Positions 33,322-49,200 of a DNA stretch of 64,000 nt are shown one piece after another. The notes below the pieces were generated by a model. It made no database searches and was not told the origin of the DNA. It worked only from the letters and a program-made list of their open reading frames with translations. The stretch covers positions 155,001-219,000 of the forward strand of contig JAMWET010000762.1 in the NCBI GenBank assembly GCA_024036415.1, written 5' to 3'. Each line of letters begins with the position of its first letter. The stretch's first letter is position 1. This DNA comes from Prochilodus magdalenae. Lineage: Eukaryota; Chordata; Actinopteri; Characiformes; Prochilodontidae. Both the position numbers and the translations under genes were made by a program.

Positions 33322-34970
33322 AAACCAAAGAACCGTCCATGAACACAAAGAAAACACATAAATATGCATCTTATAGTAAAATATTCAGCGTTTACATTAA
33401 AACGAGGGGATCAGATGATGAGTCGAGAGCATTGTCTTCTCCTGTGGAGCGATTAGTCACCATCGACTCTTTTTTGTTATCGACTCATAAGTGTCAACTT
33501 TAAAACCACTGCCGTGGTGCAACCCCCTAATCACGACTGAGCTCATTTACATGTACATCAGTCTTAAAGGCACGGTGACACGACAAAGAGAGGCTGGAGT
33601 AATGAACGAGGGACCGCTAGCAGAAAAATGAAACACAGGACAGGTAAGAGCCCTGTGTACAACATTTCTGCTCTGGAGTCTTTAAGAAACGGGTAAAACT
33701 CAATTCCCCATCTAATCTCCTGTGATATCAGCGTTCCGATTTAAACATGTCCCAACATGACGGCGTTGTCTTATTCCGAAAGCGCTTTAGAGATGCAGTT
33801 ACAGTTGCTACGCTATGATTGGACGTTGGATATTAAGGCAAGGGAATCGGTGTAAGGTGCTGAAGAACGACTTGCCTATGGAAGCATAGCTAACTGTACA
33901 CAGCCTCGGAGGGGCCGAGGTGATCACAGTGGGCTTGTAACGACTTTGGGCTCGGAATGTAGACTCTTTAGAGCAGGAACAGAGTGGGAATCGGTTCTCA
34001 CAGCGATGGAGCTCCAAGTAGGAGTCAACGGCAGGCTTGCCCATTTAACGACAAACCCGCCAAGGAAGTTGCTCTATAGTTTGATTTATTTATTTATGGA
34101 AGTTCATCACCATCTTCTCACATGTCATAGAACGTTGAGCTTACATCAGAGACGTTGGAGGAGGGGGGACACAGCGCTCAACACGCCGTCTGTGGGCTTG
34201 CTGGTTAGGCCGCAAGCAGGAAAAGCTCCCGCTTGTTGTGCAGTGGCTAAACAAAGCTGAGAAAACACGATTTGGTGCGCTACCCGAGCCAAACTCGACA
34301 GACTGTTTGTGCTGCTGGTGTCAGAGTTGAAATCTGCTTTTGGGTTGTTAATGTGGCTTTTCGTTTTCGGGTGTTTATTGGTCTCCCTCGCTCTCTCGTT
34401 TCAAAGAGATGGAAATAACTGCACAGGGGCTTGCCAAGATGCCCGCTGAGTGGGCAGACTTTCCTAGAATGAGTTTGTTTTTACTTTACAGTGTCTTGCA
34501 GAAAGCAGTGGAGTAGAACAAGTTGGATGCTGAACTGTAAGATGTACAGCAGTGAGGTTCTAGTGGAGGTTCTACTGAAGGTTCTAGTGGAGGTTCTACA
34601 GTACATCAAAGGCTAATGTAGCTACCCATTGGCGGAGTACTGGACACTCTGGAGAATATAAAACACAAATCACTATTACTACATCTATCACAAGCATGCC
34701 TACTCACCTCCTGTCCTGGTCCCACAGATGTCTCCATGTTTACCACCAGTCAATACCTGACGATAAAGGTGGGAGGAACAAAAACTACAACACCTGAATG
34801 AAACATTAGCATCATGGATGCTGGGTACTGTAGTGAGAGAACACTAACGCATTAAACGCTGGATGTGAAGTAAACCCAAAGAGGCCTGATTACCTACCGC
34901 AGTGAAACGTGGTGTGTAGGTCTGACATGGTGAGACATACTAATGATGAAGTTCCACACGTTACCACGGA
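33322..34970. other. intergenic, no gene recognised
   Basis: No exon or mobile element was identified. The short frames at 33808-34044 and 33946-34260 overlap on opposite strands and show no known motif. A small repeat of gttctagtggaggttcta occurs near 34555-34600. Confidence 0.45.
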
Positions 34971-34974
34971 CGGG

Positions 34975-35435
34975 TCTTATCTCTGTACCTGACTGACCCA
35001 ACACCACCATTACAGACCTCCAGCGAGCAGTGGTGTCCTCCATGAGTCATCCTGTTAGTGCAGCACTATTGTCAGACGGCTGCACCACGCAGGACTACAT
35101 GCACACAGACCGTTACCACGACTGTCCTTAACACCACGTCACCGTCACCAAAGACTGCAGTGGTGTCGTACCAGACTGTCATGGAGTGACTCAGAATGGC
35201 AGCGGGTCATCTTCAGTGACGAGTCCCACTTTAGTCTTGGTGGAGACGCCCAACGAATCCGTGTGTGGAGGCACCGTGGTCAGCATCGAGATGAACGGTT
35301 TGTCGTCACATGTCCAGAAGACCTGGTGTCCCTCCACCTCCACCCCTACCGCACCATCTGCAGGAACTGTGTGAGGATGTTCAAGCTGCATGGGATGGAT
35401 TATCACAGGACACCTTGTGCAGACACTCTATGAAC
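34975..35435 (+). mobile_element. internally deleted Tc1/mariner transposase relic, copy 1
   Basis: In broken frames it encodes [19 protein letters not shown] and a following RHRG segment, the region around the second catalytic Asp of Tc1-type transposases. It then jumps to the C-terminal end (an [22 protein letters not shown] segment in another frame). The middle, with the last catalytic residue, is missing. A copy with the same deletion lies inverted at 52.6-53.15 kb. Confidence 0.7.
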
Positions 35436-36640
35436 TGAGCTGCATTAAGGTCCGACCTTTCTCTGACACCGGGATACGACTGCAAACAGCGTGTGTAATC
35501 ACCATAGATAAGCAGTGACCGGTAGAATGGGACACTGGAGGAGCCACACATGAGCCTGAGGGTGTTTCCTTGTTTGGGCAGCTTGTTTTGCAAGTTCAGT
35601 ACACTTGGTCAAGTATGATAGCCTGTGGTCCTTCCGAAAACGGTGGTCTGGGGTTCACTCCCAGTGAACTCTAGTGATCCACTGAGTGTGTGGAAGCTTT
35701 ACCCTCCCAAGGCTGCATGATTGGTTGACTGTGTAGCATGACTGCTCCAACTTATCAGACTTCTTTTGGTTTCCAGCTTTTTGATGCCCAGAGAAAGGAC
35801 TGTTGTGGACAAACAGCACCGTTGGCCGAATGTTTGTACCCAAGGAAAAAGAGCAAATGGACGAAGCAGTGTTGGGCTAAAAGGAGGTGCAGCTCCATCC
35901 AACACACAACACGGAGAGTGTAGGCTGTTAGACGTGCTGACCTCCTTTTAGCATTGTTGCTAATCCTTGTGTTGAGGATCCAGAATCTCCAATAGCAACT
36001 CAGACTGGACTATAAACCAGGTTACAGCCCGTGTGGAGGCACCCAGAGTTTCAGTTTCCCAATGAAGTGATGAAGCTCCTCGTGCTGCTTTCACTTTTCC
36101 AGAAAGGGATGGTAGTCCAGATCAGAGCGGATCTCATTTGCCCCTCAGGACATTCGGCCTGTTGGTTTTGTGCTTCGCCACGTGAAGCTGTGAATCAGTT
36201 TTTAGCTCCTGAAATGAGATGGAGAAACTCCACGTTCTCCTTCTGGGGAACCCCTTCACCTCAGTGTCACAGTTTTTGAGAGGTAAAGGGCATCTCGTAG
36301 ATGTTCTCGCAGATGTTCTGTCCATCTTTATTTTTTTCCAACAGTTTGTTAAAATTCCAAAGTCCTTAGGTCAGGGTCTGGTCTTGTCTGACACAGATCT
36401 AATCCTTCATATTTTCCTGTGGTTGTTTTCGCACCACATTTGGCGTGACGGCCTTTAATCTGGTCTCGGCCTGAGCACTCTAAAACCTTGACGTAAATTG
36501 TTGTGTCATCTCAATTCCCCATAAAGATACCGAAAAGTAAATAAACAAACAACGCCGTGTCAGGACATGATGTTACTGAGGGGTGGGCTTTGATTCATGG
36601 TACCAAATATGTCCCCCCTACTCACCTGAGCATGCTCAAC
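35436..36640. other. unclassified sequence with broken coding-like stretches
   Basis: Several short open frames occur on both strands (for example 35738-35923 plus and 36134-36325 minus), with codon-like texture but many stops. On the minus strand around 36060-36360, frames carry WTTIPFWKSESSTRSFITS. I do not recognise the family. It could be an old transposon or a processed pseudogene. Confidence 0.3.
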
Positions 36641-38605
36641 GCCAAACGTTGACTAGAGGAGTACAGAGTCCTCTAGCGCTGGGCTGTATGGAGGGATGAG
36701 TTAGAGTGATCCAGAACTGATCATCCGTAAACCAAACGTCAGTACCTGGTCTGACTAATGCTCCGGTGGATGAATGCAATCACAGGAATGTTCCGAAGCC
36801 CTCCCGGAGACCTAGAACCGCAGTAACAGAGGGACATGCTTCCTATGACTCCCAAAGGCATGCCGGATGTTTGGACATATGTCACTTTGTCCCGGCAACC
36901 GAATATCAGAAACAGCTTGACGCGAAAGACCTACTGGGAAAACAGGCTTCATACACGGGTGCGTAAGTCGCTCATGACAAAGAGATGAGCTCGACTTTCT
37001 CTTTTGCACTCCCCATCACTCCCTGTTACGCACATACACACTCACTGTGCATTACAGCCGGACCTCAGAGAGCCTTGTGGTCGGAAGGTAAATCATGGGA
37101 GCAAGACAGATCTCTTCCAGATGTGCAAAATCAGACATACACATACACATGCACAGATGAGAAAGAGGGAGCTCTCTGGGAAACGGTGATTTCCCTGGCC
37201 GCAGAGTGCATGAGAGGGTGAGCGACGGTCTCACACGCACGCATACAATGCCAAGCGCCCTACAAATAGGAAAGAGTTTCGAAGACAGTTCCACCGGAGT
37301 CACTAATTAGCCCGAGCGCACAATATCAACGGTGTCTGCGAGTGTGTGCGTGCACCGCTGCGAGCCGGGTGACGCTCTGCGGTCGCGGTCATTTTCTTGC
37401 CTCCACGTTGCGGTTGGGGGGGACTCCGTCTCCCTGAGTGCGTCTGCGTGAGGGGACGGGGAGGGGGGCGAGCTCTCTTTGGAAATAGTTTCTGGAGACC
37501 CCTACGGGAAGAAAAGAAATTAGGAAGGTGAAAAAAAGTTCCAGCACGAAAAAAGCCAAAGCCCGAGGAAGACAGGACTGGAGGACGCTTTTTTTGGTAA
37601 CCCATGTGGGAAAAGTGAAGTGGAGGCTTCTTCGGCTGGGTGCAAAAGCTTCTGGAAATTTCCAGCTTGCCATGGTTACGCCACTGGCCGCGTCCTGTGA
37701 CGCACATGCAGGAGCAAAAAGAGGTTACAAATCACGTCAGGCACTTAGGGGTCTAATATGTGGTTACCGAAAGTGCTATTGTGTAAACAGCACTTTGTTT
37801 TGTTTGAGAATTCTTAGCATTGCAGTTTTACGATAACCATTTTAGAAACGGGCAACCGGGGGATCATAAAACCATCCAGGCCATCTATCGCCGGCTTCAT
37901 GGCCAGGATTTTACGGGCCCCTCTGGAAGATAAGCCGAATTCCCTTTAAGAAAATGACTTGCAGTGATGACGATGTAATTTGCTTGTTTACTCTATCGTC
38001 ATTTCTCAAATATGTTAATGCCTTCAATTCCACGCCATCTACCAGCATCTAACGTTTACGTAAATGTCGGCTACTAAGGCCTTAGAACTATAAATAACCA
38101 ACACCATCCTGGCTGTGAAGCACATGTTCCCATGGGCGAGCTGCATAAGTAATAGGACGGAGATAAACAGACGTCACTCCTGTCTCTGTGGCGCAGATGG
38201 AAGCTCACTGATGAGCTCTGTTGTTAATAAATGGGATCATGGGTCCGCCATGGTGTCAGCATCTAAACCAGGGGGCCAATAAAGGTTTTAGGGGAGCACA
38301 GTCATCACATTCCCATGCAATTGCTGCCCTGGTAGCTGCACTGCTGCCTACACTCATTGATCGCTGCCAGAGGTCCCGGAGGTGGGTAATTCAGGACCCT
38401 GAAAAGTCCAACCACTAAAAATATCCAGCTCTGTGATCAAACGATGACCACTCGGCGCCAACCGTAATCTAAAGGCGGCCATTGTTTTTAACGGAAGTAA
38501 GCACACCTCAGCGTGTCACGACACTCCGCTCAGCATTTCACCGAGACACGGAAGGACACGGTAGGTCACATCTGGCTTGAAAAGTACCCAGAGACAGGCA
38601 GCCAG
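36641..38605. other. intergenic, no gene recognised
   Basis: A CG-richer patch at about 37310-37480 could be regulatory. No exon with good splice sites, RNA gene or terminal-repeat element was seen. Confidence 0.4.
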
Positions 38606-38609
38606 CCTT

Positions 38610-38942
38610 TTTGATACCCAGGCTAATGCTAACAATCTTTTTAATATCTAGGCTAATACTAAAGGTATTTTTGATACCCAGGCTAATGCTAACAGTCTTT
38701 TTAATACCCAGGCTAATGCTAACAGTCTTTTTAATACCCAGGCTAATGCTAACAGTCTTTTTGATATCCAGGCTAATGCTAACAGTGTTTTTGATATCCA
38801 GGCTAATGCTAACAGTGTTTTTGATATCCAGGGTAATGCTAACAGTCCTGTTGATATCCAGGCTAATGCTGATGGAGTTTTTGATATCCAGGGTAATGCT
38901 AACAGTCTCGTTGATAACCAAGCTAATGGTCTTTTGAATAAG
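38610..38942. repeat. 30-bp minisatellite, about 11 copies
   Basis: The unit is ctttttgatatccaggctaa plus tgctaacagt. Because 30 is divisible by three, open frames run through on both strands (an ISLDIKKTVS repeat on the minus strand), and neither is a gene. Confidence 0.88.
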
Positions 38943-38997
38943 GCTCATGCTAAACAAGATTCATCCTTCAACCCTACCTGCAATGAAGCAGAGTCAT

Positions 38998-39040
38998 TAA
39001 TAAACAAACAAACAAACAAACAAATAAATAAATAAATAAG
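38998..39040. repeat. (AAAC)n/(AAAT)n microsatellite
   Basis: Tandem aaac then aaat tetramers follow the 30-bp array. Confidence 0.85.
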
Positions 39041-39289
39041 ACCCTGTCAGGTTGTTGGTACCAAAGTATGCTGATTAAATGCACTTATGATACCATACAC
39101 ATTGGCTCCTTGGGGCCAGTGCAGATCTAGTTTGATCTGTTTCTGATAAAATGGCCAAAGACTACAGACACAAAGCCTGATGGAGCTAACACCCAATCAA
39201 TAGAAACTGTATCTGGTCTTTATCTGCACACCAATTCTACATGACTACACACACTGCCTGCTGCTTTCGCGCCACGCTACCTCTCGTTT

Positions 39290-39529
39290 GCATGTCCCTT
39301 TAAACAGCAGTGGCTATAAATATACATCTGAGAGTGTGCGAAGTTTAAAAGCACCTCAGCCCTCCCAAACCATTTTAAAAAAGTCCTGTCGCCCAATCAG
39401 GGACCCCCTTTCACTCAACTGTATCGGTATGTCACGCGTTTTCTATACCTCCTCCTTCCTCCGCACCACTTTCAACACTCTCACTGGCTTTCGCATGAGT
39501 CAATGAATGAGCGGGTTTCGTCTTTCAGA

Positions 39530-39530
<1 letters not shown>
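39290..39530 (+). promoter_or_regulatory. aicda: candidate aicda promoter with TATA box
   Basis: A TATAAATA motif at 39315-39322 lies about 210 bp before the aicda start codon. Spacing fits a TATA-driven promoter with a 5'UTR of up to roughly 180 bp. No initiation site is proven. Confidence 0.45.
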
Positions 39531-42774
<3,244 letters not shown>

Positions 42775-42924
42775 GGGACGGTCTGAGATTCTGAAAGGGC
42801 ATGAGAAGACGATGATGGTGCTGTAAACCTGAATTCCTGAGACTTGAATTTTAGACTTTTATTCTAGCTATAGCATTACTGTGTTGTATATTCGTTTTTT
42901 GGGCGCTGTGTCCGGTTACGTGTC

Positions 42925-42941
42925 AATAAAACTACAATAAA
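42925..42941 (+). terminator. aicda: paired poly(A) signals for aicda
   Basis: AATAAA occurs at 42925-42930 and again at 42936-42941, about 150 bp after the aicda stop codon. Confidence 0.7.
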
Positions 42942-43469
42942 GCGTTCGCTCTTGTTTACCTACACGACCAGTTCAGCTTTCATGTCCTCTTCTCTTATGA
43001 AAATAATATAACACTATAGAAATAGTATCAATATTGGAGATTCTACAAGATTCCTATCAGAATACTACAGTGAATAGGCCTACCACAATTCCTCCATCTT
43101 GAATTTTAGGCAAATCCTACAGTTTTTATACTACAGGAGCATAAGTAAAACTAATTTGATGTGGTTATTTTAGACATTCAAGTTGGGTTATATGATCTAT
43201 CCAAAACTACAATGACTCTTATTACTGTTCATAATTATAACTAACACAGTGTTTTCATAACTACAGAAAATAACGGAAACTAATTATGATGTGGTATTTT
43301 AGAATTTTGGCTTATGTATCTCTAAATGACTTATTATTTCATAATTATGACTTACTTTTCCATCATTTTAAGAAACTGTAAGCATAGTACGCTATTACAG
43401 CTAACACTTCCTATTAAAACACAGCACTACGGGAACGCTAAAGGAAGAACACTATATTACGCATATAAT

Positions 43470-44450
43470 TATGAGTGACCTCCCATTTTTAATCCATAGG
43501 GTTTAATATGATGCCCTTCCTTTACAGCTATAACAGCTCCAACTCTTCTGGGAAGTCTCTCCACAAGGGTTAGGAATGTGGTTATGGGAATTCCTGACCA
43601 TTCCTCCAGAAGCACATTAGTGAGGTCAGACTCTGATGTTGGACGAGAAGGCCTGGCTCTCAGTCTCCACTCTAATCCATCCGAAAGGTGTTCTATCGGG
43701 TGGAGGTCAGGACTCTGTGCAGGCCAGTCCAGTTCCTCCACACCAGACTCGCTCCGCCATGTCTTTATGGAGCTTGCTCTGTGCACTGGTGTGCGGTCAT
43801 GCTGGAACAGGAAGAGGTCGCCCCAAACTGTCCCACAAAGTTGGGAGGATGGAATGGTCCAGAGTCTCTTGGTCTGCTGAAGCATTAAGAGTTCCTCTCA
43901 CTGGAACTAAGGGGTGGAGCCCAACTTCTAAACAACACCCCCACACCAAACTGTTGGTGACCTCTGTGACCTATGTCCCTCAGCGTCCGCTGACCCCGCT
44001 CTGTCATTGTACGTGGTCTAACACTTGGTGGCTGAGCTGCTGTCGTTCCCGATCACTCCCACTGTGTTCTAATCCCACTGACAGTGGACTGTGGAATATT
44101 TAGTAGGAGGGAATTTCACCACTGGACTTGTAGCACAGGTGGATCCTATCACGGTACCACGCTGGAGTCCACTGAGCTCCTGAGAGCGACCCGTTCTCTC
44201 ACTAATGTCTGTAGGAGCAGTCTGCATGTCTAGGTGCTCGGAGTATACACCTGTGGTCATGGAAGTGATTGGAACACCTGAGTTCAGTGATCTGGATGGA
44301 GGAGTGAATACTTTTCGAAAATAATGTATATAAATTATTATGTCAGCTTTTCTTTCTGGAAAAAATGAACCATATCTGGAAAATGTGCTAAGCATTAATA
44401 CTGGGACAAAAGAATGACAGGTGTTCCGTGTTCCCAGAACTGTAAACAGA
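43470..44450 (-). mobile_element. Tc1/mariner transposon with broken transposase
   Basis: Minus-strand frame 43469-43885 encodes FQHDRTPVHRASSIKTW, then GVEELDWPAQSPDLHPIEHL. These carry the second Asp region and the last catalytic residue of Tc1-type DDE transposases, followed by the usual LRARPSRP and LVERLPRR tail. Only the C-terminal part is open. The N-terminal half, expected upstream on the minus strand (44.0-44.4 kb), is degenerate. Confidence 0.8.
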
Positions 44451-44879
44451 CTCCACATCTCATGGGCACCTAGAACAGAAGGGTTAGGCCTTACCCCTCA
44501 CAAAGAGGTCTAGAATGAGCTAGAACAGATCTGGAGTACCTGGACAGCGGACGCTCCTGATGCTTGGCTGGGCTTTTAGAAGTGAAGTAATCCAGTACAG
44601 TGTTCCGAGCCAAGCACCGACTTCGAACAACTTGATTTTCCGTTCCATGTTCTTGTTCCAGTACGCAGCCTCAGACACAGTAGACACATAATCCAGTTCG
44701 GTTTATGTGGTATGGAAAACATGAAGTGAAAGCTGACATTATGATCTGGAATGCTGGAATTCTAATCCATATACAACCCATGTGTGCTTTTCTCCTCAAG
44801 CCCTCACTAGTTTCACTTCTCGCTGTAGCATTCCCACACGGACCTCTGACAGGGTTTCAGTTTCCGCTACTACATCATG

Positions 44880-45980
44880 ATGATAAAAACATTTTCCATC
44901 ATTTTCCATAATTATAACACACTTGATTATGACTCAGTGTCTCATCATAGTGGCATGTTGTGTCATAATAATGACTAACCTTCTACTAAGTATGACCTGT
45001 TCTCAAATCTCATTATATTAATGAATAATTATGACTTAATAGCTAATACTGATATTTCATATCTCATAGTGATGATGACTCTCTTTCTCATAATTATAAC
45101 ATTGTTATACACTAACAACGACTTGCCATCTTATAAGTATGACTTTTCTTACAATTATGACTCATTATTATCATCTCATAATATATTTACTTTCTCATGG
45201 TAATGGCATTCAATCTCATAATAATTAGTATCTCATAATCTCAACTCATCTTATAACAATGAGATCCTATCACATAATTATGTATATATATATATAATTA
45301 TTACTATCTTAGAATTTTGACTTTGTACCTCATAATGACTTACTATGTATTATGTGGTAAGATTTATTATAATAAATTAAGTTATAATTATGAGATAATC
45401 ATTATTTTGATAACCTAAGTCAAATTATGAGATACTAATAAATTCTGAGTAGTCATAATCATGTGACATTAAGCCTTAATATCTTAAATTTGTGACAATT
45501 ATTACTTAGTATCTCGACATTATGACAGAGTGTCTGAAATTTCAGAGAAGCTGAGCCATAATTATGAGATAATATGTCTTAATGATATAAAATGTCCTCA
45601 TTATGACTAACTACACGACCCTATATGTTTCTCTCCAATGGTGAAATGGTCTGGAATCCCTTTCTGTCAGGGTGCTAGTTTTTTCAGCTAGTCACAGTTA
45701 GCCTAGCAGCAATGAGCTACTAAGTCATAATTATGAGATACTAAGTCGATTATGAAATGTCATAGCTAATGATTGAGATATTAAGTCATTATCATGAGAC
45801 ATTAAGAACGAATATGTCATAATTATTACCTAAATTCTCATAATTACAACACTAAGTAAATTATGAAAAGTCATAACTATAATTAATAATTGAGATATTA
45901 AGTCATTATCATGAGACAATAAGACTTAACATTTAATGGTTGACTTAGTTATGAGATCTTAAGTCGAAATTATGTAAAAA
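44880..45980. repeat. AT-rich degenerate repeat built on CATAATTATGA
   Basis: The near-palindrome tcataattatga and the phrase tagtatctcataat recur dozens of times in both orientations, without a fixed period. Related but sparser sequence extends back to about 43000. Confidence 0.7.
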
Positions 45981-46105
45981 CCTCCTCATTTTGACTTCCT
46001 AAAAGGCTCTATATGTTTCTCTCCAGTGGTGAAAGAGTGGTGGTCTGACAGGATGCTAGTTATCCTAACTAGCCACAGTTAGCACTAGCTACAAAACGCT
46101 GTGAC
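45600..46105. repeat. partial tandem duplication upstream of necap1
   Basis: The segment ctatatgtttctctccaatg, with the following ggtgctagtt and agctagtcacagttagc (from 45622), recurs in diverged form about 385 bp later (from 46008: ctatatgtttctctccagtg, gatgctagttatcc, tagccacagttagc). Confidence 0.65.
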
Positions 46106-46129
46106 TGACGGAGTACAGTCTACTAATGA

Positions 46130-46259
46130 TTCTGGGCTGATTTTGGTCCATGGCTAAACCCGCTGCGCACATACTCGGGGTTTTACGGTGTTAACGGGTC
46201 CGGTAACGGCCGACTGAAGCCAGGGAGAACAGCACTAGCCGAACGGGTTAATAACAAAG
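46130..46259 (+). promoter_or_regulatory. necap1: probable necap1 promoter/5'UTR
   Basis: A GC-richer stretch just upstream of the ATG at 46260 contrasts with the AT-rich repeat before it. No TATA box is seen, which suits a housekeeping endocytosis gene. Confidence 0.45.
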
Positions 46260-49200
46260 ATGGCGGCCGAGGCGGAGTACGAGTCGGTCCTGTGTGTGAA
46301 GCCTGACGTCAGCGTGTATCGAATTCCACCACGAGCGTCCAACCGCAGCATCAGGTAACCGAGCGGAGCCTGGGAGCCGAGCAGAACCCTCAGCTTCACG
46401 CAGCGTCCCAAATCTGATCCGCTGGGGTGTCTGCAGCCGCCGGGCACATTACTGACTTTACCTAACCCCCCTTCAGATCCGGTCCGCTAGCGCGGGGGTC
46501 ACTCGGCTCACGGGTCAGAGCGACACTCCCCCGGCTTTAGCATCATCACACAGACACACCGGCTAACAGGCATTAGCTCAAAGTTACAGAGGAGCTTCAC
46601 CCATTCCTCACACTGTTCCTCAGGGACTGGGATGTAAACAGAGTGACTGAGGAAGGGTTTGGTGTGAGGTGTGTACAGAGTGAGTGAGGGCGGGTTTGGT
46701 GTGAGGTGTGTACAGAGTGAGTGAGAGAGGGTTTGGTGTGAGGTGTGTACAGAGTGAGGGAGAGAGGGTTTGGTGTGAGGTGTGTACAGAGTGAGTGAGA
46801 GAGGGTTTGGTGTGAGGTGTGTACAGAGTGAGTAAGAGCGGGGGTGTGGTGTGTACAGTTTGAGGTGTGAGGTGTGTACAGAGGTGAGCGAGAGAGAGGG
46901 TTTGGGTGTGAGGTGGAGGTGTGTACAGAGTGAGGGAGAGAGGGTTTGGTGTGAGGTGTGTACAGAGTGAGCGAGAGAGGGTTTGGTGTGAGGTGTGTAC
47001 AGAGTGAGGGAGAGAGGGTTTGGTGTGAGGTGTGTACAGAGTGAGGGAGAGAGGGTTTGGTGTGAGGTGTGTGTACAGAGTGAGGGAGACGAGTTTTGGT
47101 GTGAGGTGTGTACAGAGTGAGGGAGAGAGGGTTTTGGTGTGAGGTGTGTACAGAGTGAGTGGGGACGGAGAGGGGTTTGGTGTGAGGTGTGGTCAGAGTG
47201 AGTGGAGAGAGGGGTTTGGTGTGAGGTGTGGTGTACAGAGTGAGCGTGAGGAGACGGGTTTGGTGTGTGAGTGTGTACAGAGTGAGTGAGAAGAGGGTTT
47301 GGTGTGAGGTGTGTACAGAGTGAGGGAGAGAGGGTTTGGTGTGAGGTGTGTACGAGTAGTGAAGGGAGAGAGGTTTTGGTGTGAGGTTGTGTACAGAGTG
47401 AGGGAGAGAAGGGTTTGGTGTGAGGTGTGTACAGAGTGAGGGAGAGAGGGTTTGGTGTGAGGTGTGTGTACAGAGTGAGGGAGAGAGGGTTTTGGTGTGA
47501 GGTGTGTACAGAGTGAGGGAGAGAGGGTTTTTGGGTGTGAGGTGTGTACAGAGTGGAGGTGCGAGAGAGAGGGTTTGTGTGTGAGGTGTGTACAGAGTGA
47601 GGGAGAGAGGGTTTTGGTGTGAGGTGTGTACAGAGAGTGAGGCGAGAGAGGGTTTGGTGTGTGAGGTGTGTACAGAGTGAGGGAGAGGGAGGGTTTGGTT
47701 GTGTGTGGTGTTTTCAGAGTGAGGGAGAGAGGGTTTGGTGTGAGGTGTGTACAGAGTGAGGGGAGAGAGGGTTTTTGGTGTGGGGTGTGTACAGAGTGAG
47801 GGAGAAAGGGGTTTGGTGTGAGGTGTGTACAGAGTGAGTGAGAGAGGGTTTGGTGTGAGGTGTGTACAGAGTGAGTGAGAGAGGGTTTGGTGTGAGGTGT
47901 GTACAGAGTGAGGGAGAGAGGGTTTGGTGTGAGGTGTGTACAGAGTGAGGGAGAGAGGGTTTGGTGTGAGGTGTGTACAGAGTGAGGGGGAGAGAGGGTT
48001 TGGTGTGAGGTGTGTAACAGAGGTGAGGGAGAGAGGGGTTTGGTGTGAGGTGTGTACAGAATGAGGGAGAGAGGGTTTGGTGTGAGGTGTGTACAGAGTG
48101 AGGGAGAGAGGGTTTGGTGTGAGGTGTGTACAGAGTGAGGGAGAGAGGGTTTGGTGTGAGGTGTGTACAGAGTGACTGAGAGCGGGGTTTGGTGTGAGGT
48201 GTGTACAGAGTGAGGGAGAGAGGGTTTGGTGTGAGGTGTGTACAGAGTGAGTGGGAGAGAGGGTTTGGTGTGAGGTGTGTACAGAGTGAGAGAGGAGTGA
48301 GAGAGCGGGTTTGGGTGTGAGCGTGTGTGTACAGAGTGAGGGAGAGCGGGTTTGGTGTGAGGTGTGTACAGATGTGAGTGGAGAGCGGGTTTGGTGTGTG
48401 GGTGTGTACAGAGTGAGTGAGAGAGGGTTTGGTGTGAGGTGTGTACAGAGTGAGTGTGAGTGAGTGGGTGTGAGGTGTGTTGGTGGTGAGGTGTGTACAG
48501 AGTGTAGTGAGTGAGGGAGAGAGGGTTTGGTGTGAGGTGTGTACAGAGTGAGTGAGCTGAGAGAGGGTTTGGTGTGAGGTGTGTACAGAGTGAGTGGAGA
48601 GCGGGTTTTTGGTGTTAGGAGTGTACAGATTGAATGAGAGAGGGTTTGGTGTTAGGGGTGTACAGAGTGAGCGAGAGAGGGTTTTGGTGTGAGGTGTGTA
48701 CAGAGTGAGTGGGAGAGGGTTTGGTGTGAGGTTGTGTACAGAGTGAGTGAGAGAGGGTTTGGTGTGAGGTGTGGTACAGAGTGAGGGAGAGAGAGGGTTT
48801 TGGTGTGAGGTGTGTACAGAGTGAGGGAGAGCGGGTTTGGTGTGAGGTGTGTACAGAGTGAGAGGAGAGAGGGTTTTGGTGTGAGGTGTGTACAGAGTGG
48901 AGAGAGAGCGGGTTTTGGTGTGAGGTGTGTACAGAGTGAGTGAGAGAGGGGTTTGGTGTGTGGTGTGTACAGAGTGAGTGAGAGAGGGTTTTGTGTGAGG
49001 TGTTTACAGAGTGAGGGAGAGAGGGTTTGTGTGAGGTGTGTACAGGAGTGAGTGAGAGAGAGGGTTTGGTGTGAGGTGTGTACAGAGTGAGGGAGAGAGG
49101 GTTTGGTGTGTGAGGTGTGTACAGACGTGAGGGAGAGAGGGTTTGGTGTGAGGTGTGTACAGAGTGAGTGAGAGAGGGTTTGGTGTGGAGGTGGTACAGA

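Noticed and set aside
38538..38957. Frames with repeated ISLDIKKTVS or FLISRLMLTV
   Set aside because: Both strands are open through a 30-bp minisatellite; no conservation expected.
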